Positions 58,401-64,000 of a stretch of DNA of 64,000 nt are shown here, one piece after another. Numbering within the stretch: the stretch's first letter is position 1; each line of letters starts with the position of its first letter. The stretch lies in contig JAWPHD010011220.1 in the NCBI GenBank assembly GCA_037043455.1, positions 2,501 to 66,500 of the forward strand, in the 5' to 3' direction. The stretch is from Cyrtodaria siliqua (taxonomy: Eukaryota; Mollusca; Bivalvia; Adapedonta; Hiatellidae). The position numbers and the translations under genes were made by a program. The notes below the pieces were generated by a model that was not told where the DNA came from, ran no database searches, and saw only the letters and a list, made by a program, of their open reading frames with translations.

Positions 58401-58990
58401 TATTATATAAATTAAGATAGTTACAGTTAAAATCACCTGTTATGACTAAATCTAATATTGTGGTGTTAAATGCTCTGTCAAAACTCTCGTCGATAAGATC
58501 CCAGTAGTGCGCGTTCGAGTCAGGTGGTCGGTAAAACCCCCCTACTAATACTTTCCTTTTATGAATATTTAATTATACCCAAAGTGCTTCAAGTCCAGGG
58601 AGAGATAAGTCGTTACTTTGGATGCCATATAAACTATCACGAATATAAATAGCTACACCTCCGCCGACGCGATTTACTTTGTCGGCTCTAAACGGTTTTC
58701 TGTAGTTCGGGATTAATAAATCGTCGTCGGAGATTGAGTTTGAGAGCCAGGTTTCAGTAAAAACAATAATGTCGTATGGTTGCATTTCGATTTCAAGTAA
58801 GTCGAGCTTTGGCTTGAGACTTTGTATGTTTAAGTGGACAATACTAAGGCCACAGTCGAGAAAGTTTGACACCGAGGTGCTACTGGCAGAGGATATATCT
58901 GCTTGTACAGGACCTGGATTTAGATGAACATCGCCAGAAAGTATTATAAGTGTAAACAGCCACAGGTTAATTGTTAAGATAATGATGCAC
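55425..58990 (-). pseudogene. CR1/Jockey-like LINE, nearly complete ORF2, recently dead
   Basis: The minus strand reads one frame from a hydrophobic leader with a 2A-like GDVHLNPGP (58935-58909) into an APE-type endonuclease: CGLSIVHLNIQSLKPKLD, FTETWLS, GGGVAIYIRD, a stop at 58573-58575, GGFYRPPDSN, VITGDFN. The linker follows (VPWLHNNIRKLIRQRNRI), then a stop near 57400 and a frameshift near 57340. The RT has PISLLSC, FQSGFIPGDSTINQL, GVPQGSILGPILFLIYINDI and catalytic FADDTSVY; a stop at about 56634 precedes the thumb and C-terminal part ending at 55734 (CTCGLIETAYHYLLICPRY). The 3' untranslated region contains aataaa (about 55432). About four lesions in 1,050 codons indicate recent inactivation. 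CR1 versus Jockey versus related clades cannot be settled by eye. Confidence 0.88.
58909..58935 (-). other. 2A-like ribosome-skipping motif in LINE leader
   Basis: The codons spell GDVHLNPGP after the hydrophobic stretch WLFTLIILS. The canonical 2A core is D-x-E-x-NPGP; here the E position is H, which may reduce activity. 2A-like motifs at the N terminus of APE-type non-LTR elements are documented; function here is inference. Confidence 0.6.
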
Positions 58991-59007
58991 AGTTAGCAAC
59001 GTTAGTT

Positions 59008-59027
59008 ATTATTGTGTTCTGCGTTAG
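59008..59027. repeat. LINE target-site duplication, 5' side copy
   Basis: Partner of 55391-55410. An additional shared phrase gttagcaacgtt lies on the other side of the motif, so the duplication may be longer or rearranged. Confidence 0.7.
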
Positions 59028-60825
59028 TAATTAATATTTAGCGATTATGAATATTCTTGCATGAGAAATCCCGATCTTTCACGCATAGAAATGTAATAAA
59101 AGAACATTCTACCATTTAAAGCTGAATTAATGATGGACTTCCAAAATAAATAATTGTAACAATTGCACCTCTGAGCATTGCACTTACTTACAACAGGAAA
59201 ACACTCTGCATCTCGAATGAATTGCTCTGTTTCTGAAAAGAGACTTTATTTGATTTTCTTTTAAATGAAGTAATCCAAGTTGATTTATTGGAATGTGTGA
59301 GCCGTTATTAAAGATCCAAGTAAAGTACTGATAGTAAATTAGAGAGAATTTTCCAAAGAAAGATTAAATTGTTTATCGGTCTTGTAACAGTTAATTATGG
59401 ACATCCTTCATTGATAATAAAATTACAGCTGTAAAAATAAAACTGTAATGTCTGAAACACATAAACTAGTTTGAATTAATATGCATCTAAAGAAGGATAT
59501 TTGACTTTTCAGAGTGGGTTTAAGACTATAATCACATTTGTAAAATAATATGTTATACTTAATCTAAATCTCCATAAAGAGTGGGTTACTGTTATAATAG
59601 ACAATGATTTATATCTATCTGTATATCTGCTGCACACCCTCACGGATAAACTCGGGCAGTTGCGCGCCTGTGTCTGTTAGTAGAAACAGTAAATAATGAA
59701 AACAAGGGTAAGGGGAGCAAAAGGGATACGTAGTTAAAAGTCATAGTGAGAGGGTAAAATCAGGATAAAAACAACAAGACCTGTGCCTTAGTGTGAAAGA
59801 CACTGCTTACAGCAAGTTTGAAGGAATTCAAATCTTGCTGAAGGGCAATATCTTCAGGTAGCGCATCCATTGAACAATAGAAATGAGAAGAAATGAGTAT
59901 TTGTAATAGTTTGCTCCAGTATGTATTTGTTTAAATGTCAGTGAGTGGCAATATTTAGGGATGCGTTTTTTTGTGTTGTTTTTGTATATAGTCTGTCATC
60001 GGAAGAGCTACCAGGCCGTGGATTATTTTACAAAAGTGTATCTGTCCTACGTTGCTCGAGCGACCGCCGCAGCAGCTTCTCTAACATATAAATATAGTTA
60101 TGTTGTTTCATTTATTAACTGCCATCGTATTGTGTAAACTGATTGTATCCTCACAAAAGCTTTAGGGCCAATTGGAAATTTTGAATAAAACATATACTCG
60201 TACGGTTATTTATGATTTTCACACTGCAAAGACAATTCTCGGGTTTTGATTGGTCAGTGTTCTGTAGACACGATCCCGCGTCTAATTGTCGCGACGTGAT
60301 CATTAAACGATGTCATGGGTGCCTCATACCTTCAATATATAAACACAAAATTGTGGAGATTATCTTGCTGATTCATTTCGGAAGACTATTTTCTTCTTAC
60401 CGGTTTTGTGGGTTTTCCATTGTGGGTAAACGTCTGACATACTAGCACGTAGTGTTGTTTGCCATATAAAAGATAATAAAATATCATCATTGTGATAAAC
60501 GACGTGTGCTTTTTAATTAAAAATCCGCCAAAGGCGACATTCAGAGCGTTGACGTCATGTACGTAAATATTTAGAGACGCCACGTTTTAGAAATGAAATA
60601 GGGGCATGTTACGGGGAAATTGGCTGAATAAAACAAAAACATGTTTGAGGTGGTTGTTACCTTTTAATATAAATAGTAACAACTTCGAAGTTGAAGCCTA
60701 GCGGCGCGGATGAATATAATTTCCAGGCAAGTAAGCCCATGTCATCTGTCAAGAATTCAAATAACTAATACTGTTGTATTAAACTAATACTGTTGTTTTC
60801 ATCCCACAATGATTGAATGACTTTC
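59028..60825. other. No feature recognised
   Basis: AT-rich DNA with only short chance open frames. The sequence tgacgtcatgtacg near 60552 contains a CRE-like core but no gene is seen nearby. Confidence 0.45.
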
Positions 60826-60935
60826 ATAGCACCCTAGAACCTAGTTAACACCCTCACCACGCACCCAAGCGGCCTTTTGCCCACTGACAGTTCCAACGCG
60901 CTACCCATCTTGTCAACCCTTTTATTTTTGTAGTG
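60826..60935 (+). mobile_element. Penelope-like 3' tail fragment
   Basis: caccctagaacctagttaac, agcggccttttgcccactga, cagttccaacgcgctaccc and cttgtcaacccttttatttt match the PLE tail with more divergence than other copies. Confidence 0.6.
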
Positions 60936-60959
60936 TAGCATACTTCCCTTATATATTTC

Positions 60960-61330
60960 CTTATATTACATATTTGTCTGTGATTTGTATAGAAAATACT
61001 GGGAATAGAAAAGCTATATCTATTCGTTTGCTCTACTGCGAAATATCTGTCAGTGGGAGTTATTTCGCAGTACGGAACATTGCTCGGCCTTTTCCGTCAG
61101 TGGCGGGAACGCCAAAAGACGTTCCGATTGTTTTACGGACGTCGTCGTCAGATTCCGCCACATGGAAATACCGATTACGGAAATTAACGAAGAGTTCCGG
61201 TTCCACTTGTTTTGTTTGTATGCTCGTGCAAACTGGCGTAAAAAGGCAAACTGGCGTAAAAATATTGACGATTGGAAATAAATTCATCCCAGAATATATA
61301 ATGTATAGTTTAATTAACATTGTTGTCATG
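60960..61330 (-). repeat. PLE-associated repeat (family C), second copy
   Basis: Inverse of 54780-55010 over about 240 bp, then an 18-bp direct duplication caaactggcgtaaaaagg (61231-61258). It begins right after a PLE tail fragment, again linking family C to PLE debris. Confidence 0.65.
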
Positions 61331-61424
61331 ATACGGAAAATAAATCCATAGTGCGAAAGATTCTTGCGATATAGAAACGAAGCGCAGCAATAATGGTAAT
61401 TAAACTATATATAATAATTATTTG

Positions 61425-61475
61425 GTTGACTGTGTTCTGTGAATGCCGCATTGCCTGCTCGACTGTTACACCTAC
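61425..61475 (+). mobile_element. Penelope-like tail terminus
   Basis: ggttgactgtgttctgtgaa then tgcctgctcgac matches the terminal part of the PLE tail seen at 5752-5800 in the opposite orientation. Confidence 0.5.
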
Positions 61476-62340
61476 TTTTGATATTATCAACGTCTTATTT
61501 TATTGTTAACGCTGCCATCACTAAAAAAATAGTATTTTATTTTATAGTAGTTTAACGTATTGTAATATATTGTAAATTGTACGTGCTTAAATTTAAGGTG
61601 ATATAAATTAGAAAGTCAATAATTGCAAGGAAAAGTAGAAGTAACATATGCGGCACCACACAATGTTTGACGTTTATTGAAATATTTTATTAAGAACGTC
61701 TCCTGAATTTTAAATAGACCACAATAAATTAGTCCCAAAGTCATACTATTTAGCACCATACTGTATTACGTGACAACAATACTACAAGAAGTATGGAGAT
61801 GTTTTTAGTGCAGGCATTATCATAAGAAATGAAACGTGGGTTATTTCTCTAATATGGACATCCAGTACATAGGTGGAAGTCTGTTTTGCTTTGGTTTTTT
61901 GTCTACCATAGCGTTGAAAAGGGTACCTTGAATTACATGCATAAAAACAACATCACCCTTAAAGGGTTTAACGGGTGTATACGAATGAGTGCTTCCGAGC
62001 CTTGACGTAGTGTAGGCGTCAAAGCGTTACATTTTTTACTGCTTTATTATCAGGAACTAAACTAAATTTGTTATGAAATACTTGGATTCCCGATTTCAAA
62101 TTATGAAACGAAAATCTAGATTAAAGGAAACAAAGAGAGGTTTGCTGTATACAACCTAATACCGGTATCTATGGTTTTAATAATTGACTTTTTCCGAGCA
62201 GAAAGATGGTGTGGGTGCGCATGTTCTCTACGACACCATTTTGTACTAAAATCATCATTGGATGGAGCAGTTAAGCACGACATGTATCAAACGTTAACAT
62301 CTATAATGGACGGCAATCTATTAAAAAATGCCGAATATAT
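61476..62340. other. No feature recognised
   Basis: AT-rich spacer with one 74-codon chance frame (62171-62395) that runs into a PLE tail. Confidence 0.45.
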
Positions 62341-62344
62341 TCTT

Positions 62345-62605
62345 CAACTTTCTTTATTTACACTGTCCCGTTTTATTGGGTTGACAGTAGGGTAAGTGTG
62401 AGGTTTGGTGCACCCCCAGCGGCCTTTTTTGCCACTGACCGTTCCAAGGCGGTAGCCCTATTGTCAACCCTTTTGTGTTTGTGATGTCTTATTTGTCCTT
62501 TTATTCATCTTTAAATTTGTTCATTGTTTCTGTGTGTGTTTGTGGCTGACTGTCGTCCTTGAATGCTGCTTTTCCTGTTCGACTTTATATCTATATTTAC
62601 TTTCA
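62345..62605 (+). mobile_element. Penelope-like 3' tail
   Basis: actgtcccgttttattgggt, gacagtagggtaagtgtgag, agcggccttttttgccactg, ccgttccaaggcggtagccc and gactgtcgtccttgaatgct are close to consensus. No RT is attached. Confidence 0.78.
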
Positions 62606-63119
62606 CAATAGTGTTGTTTGTGCCCTGTGGCGACCGTAGAAAGTCTCCCCGAACATCCAATCAATATTGTTATATGTTCATCCCACAGGGATAGTATGAC
62701 AATCATTGATCCAGTTTTTCCAAAAACACTTGTGTTTCATATACCGTGTTGAAGGTTTTGTGCTCATCGAAATGTTGGCCTGTTTTATTAGGGTTTTCCT
62801 TAACTTTCCCCGTGATCTAGTATTAGACACTGTTGTCGAGTTTTGGACCTCTTTTAACCGTCCGTAAGTTTACAAATATTATTTCTTATCGATCGTTGAT
62901 ACTATTTTGTATCTCTAATAACTATTAATTGGCCCTTATTTCGCTTTTCGTAGAATGATATTACTTTCTAAATTACATATTTGAGTCTATTAGTAAAAGC
63001 ATTTAAAATAAATCGTTCACCTCTTCGGTTACACTCTGCGTTATCAGCCCATCATGGCATCACAAAACGCACAAACTACTAATAAATGTAAAAAAAAACA
63101 GAACATGAATCTGATACTA
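62606..63119. other. No feature recognised
   Basis: AT-rich spacer. Confidence 0.45.
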
Positions 63120-63124
63120 AGGAG

Positions 63125-63385
63125 CCCCGTGTGGTTCTCGGGTGCCCCCGTTTGGTCACGGGGCAAAGAATAGGGCCACTGCAGATCCCTTTGGAGGGGT
63201 AGGCAGAGGGGTAGAATCCTCCCAAATGCATGTTTATTAAATGATCCCTGCATTGTTTCAGATGCTATCTCGCTCGCATCAAAAGAGCAGTGGCAGAAAA
63301 ACAATAAACGTGGCTCCAGCGTAAATGAAGTCTCTACGATAGAATTTGCAGCAACTCTGCAGTTCAGGGTGAGAAGGTTCTAGGG
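63125..63385 (+). repeat. Dispersed retroposon-like repeat, 5' part
   Basis: Matches 36276-36575 closely (cacggggcaaagaat, gcagatccctttggagggg, atctcgctcgcatcaaaaga, ttgcagcaactctgcagttc) and stops at ggttctaggg. It abuts the ORF1-like fragment on the opposite strand. Confidence 0.75.
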
Positions 63386-63682
63386 ATATGGGCACCTGAT
63401 GACGCCTTTGGAGATGTTCATAGAGGTGTGAGGGTAGCATTTGACTTTGGTGTTTAAAATTTGTGTAATTGTTAATAAATTATCAGAGTGAGATTTTTTT
63501 TCTGTTTCAATAAGGAGAGTTTTGTTTTTTAATTTTTTAATTTGTTTTACATGTCCAGCAATAGAATGGCCAGTTTTCTCGATTACGAAAGGTGACATAT
63601 CTGTAATAAGTTTTCCCCCGTTTTCCGATTCGATAATGAGAAAACGAGGAAAGGATTGGTTGATCACTGGTTCCTCAGTATC
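63386..63682 (-). pseudogene. LINE ORF1/gag-like fragment
   Basis: The minus-strand frame reads FPRFLIIESENGGKLITDMS, PFVIEKTGHSIAGHVKQIKK, TLLIETEKKSHSDNLL and PHTSMNISKGVIRCPYP. The pattern (PRFLII.S, LSPF.IEK...G, LL.E, NLL, SKGVIR) is that of the nucleic-acid-binding ORF1 protein widespread in mollusc non-LTR elements. Only the N-terminal third is present, and the next expected segment lies on the opposite strand at 63811. Confidence 0.6.
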
Positions 63683-63805
63683 AATTGAATTGAATTGGGT
63701 GGTTTTAAGGCGCACCAACACATGAAAAGGTTATATGGCGCCTAACAGGCATGAACATGCCAGGCTCACCTTCCATGTACATCGAGATCAAATATGGAAA
63801 ATGGG
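63683..63805 (-). repeat. Dispersed retroposon-like repeat, 3' part (inverted)
   Basis: Inverse of 36580-36702: starts aattgaattgaattgggtgg, then aaggcgcaccaaca, ggcgcctaacaggcatgaac and catgtacatcgagatc. It is the 3' end of the family whose 5' part lies at 63125-63385 in the opposite orientation. Confidence 0.72.
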
Positions 63806-63880
63806 TCTCCGGAGTATCTGAAGAAGAAGTTGTCAGCGAGCTTGCGCCACAGTTAGTAACTGCGGCTCGCCGAATAAACG
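63806..63880 (+). pseudogene. LINE ORF1/gag-like fragment, opposite strand
   Basis: The plus strand encodes GVSEEEVVSELAPQLVTAAR, similar to the segment that normally follows SKGVIR in the ORF1-like protein (SEEEIL.EL..Q.V). Short, but the acidic SEEE and QxVTxxRRI pattern is distinctive. Confidence 0.45.
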
Positions 63881-64000
63881 AGCATCTTTGTGCTTTACTT
63901 ACGAGTATATTGCCAATTAATGCTGGCTCGTTGGTTAGAGAATAGTTCAAGTCGAGAATATCTTTATTTACACTGTCCCGTTTTTTTGGGTTGACGGTAG
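63881..64000 (+). mobile_element. Penelope-like 3' tail, cut by window end
   Basis: gagcatctttgtgctttact, cgttggttagagaatagttc and actgtcccgtttttttgggt match the PLE tail. It continues beyond the window. Confidence 0.7.

Noticed and set aside
1..64000. CRISPR array, bacterial operon or prophage
   Set aside because: The regular arrays (22, 41, 102, 158, 164 bp) are contiguous tandem repeats without unique spacers, and all coding remnants are eukaryotic mobile elements.

Overview
The window looks like nuclear DNA from an invertebrate, most likely a bivalve mollusc or close relative. The base composition is AT-rich. Nearly everything recognisable is decayed mobile-element sequence (Penelope-like, CR1/Jockey-like, Nimb/I-like and Tx1/L1-like retroelements, a THAP9/P-type transposase, a PIF1-type helicase) plus tRNA-headed SINEs, TA-flanked MITEs and several tandem arrays. 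No operon structure, Shine-Dalgarno sites or CRISPR arrays are seen, and no intact multi-exon host gene was recognised. The bivalve assignment rests on the repeat types and is inference.

Layout. 1-3361 is a CA/ACGT-rich minisatellite ending in a SINE tail. 4.1-7.2 kb holds a dead Penelope-like (PLE) reverse transcriptase, its 3' tail and a 22-bp minisatellite. 10.4-12.5 kb holds an unrecognised ORF and a broken PIF1-like helicase. 13.1-16.3 kb (minus) is a decayed P-element/THAP9-like transposase. 16.3-17.9 kb (minus) is the best-preserved PLE copy. 20.5-30.1 kb is a nested structure: one PLE copy is split by an insertion bounded by GACGCC-rich sequence, and that sequence is itself split by a 3,848-bp foldback element (21226-25073) with TGTAAC termini and a CCGG target duplication. 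31.7-36.7 kb holds duplicated blocks and dispersed repeats. 37.0-40.0 kb is a dead Nimb/I-like LINE. 40.6-43.3 kb holds a MITE with perfect 51-bp inverted termini and other repeats. 43.7-47.3 kb is a ~102-bp satellite with a 1,581-bp higher-order period, interrupted by a SINE. 47.3-50.2 kb has PLE debris, a long palindrome, and a 41-bp array split by a mariner-like MITE. 51.16 kb is a complete tRNA cloverleaf. 53.0-53.9 kb is a Tx1/L1-like LINE fragment. 55.4-59.0 kb (minus) is a nearly complete, recently inactivated CR1/Jockey-like LINE with a 2A-like motif and target duplications. The last 3 kb is a mosaic of repeat tails and ORF1 fragments.

How the parts relate. The SINE 3' end resembles the 3' end of the Nimb-like LINE, suggesting a LINE/SINE partnership. 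PLE tails occur in both orientations in at least eight places, so this was a very active family. A separate dispersed family carries two hairpins whose stems are kept while their sequence changes. The strongest candidates for something under-described are the CCGG-targeted foldback element and that double-hairpin family.
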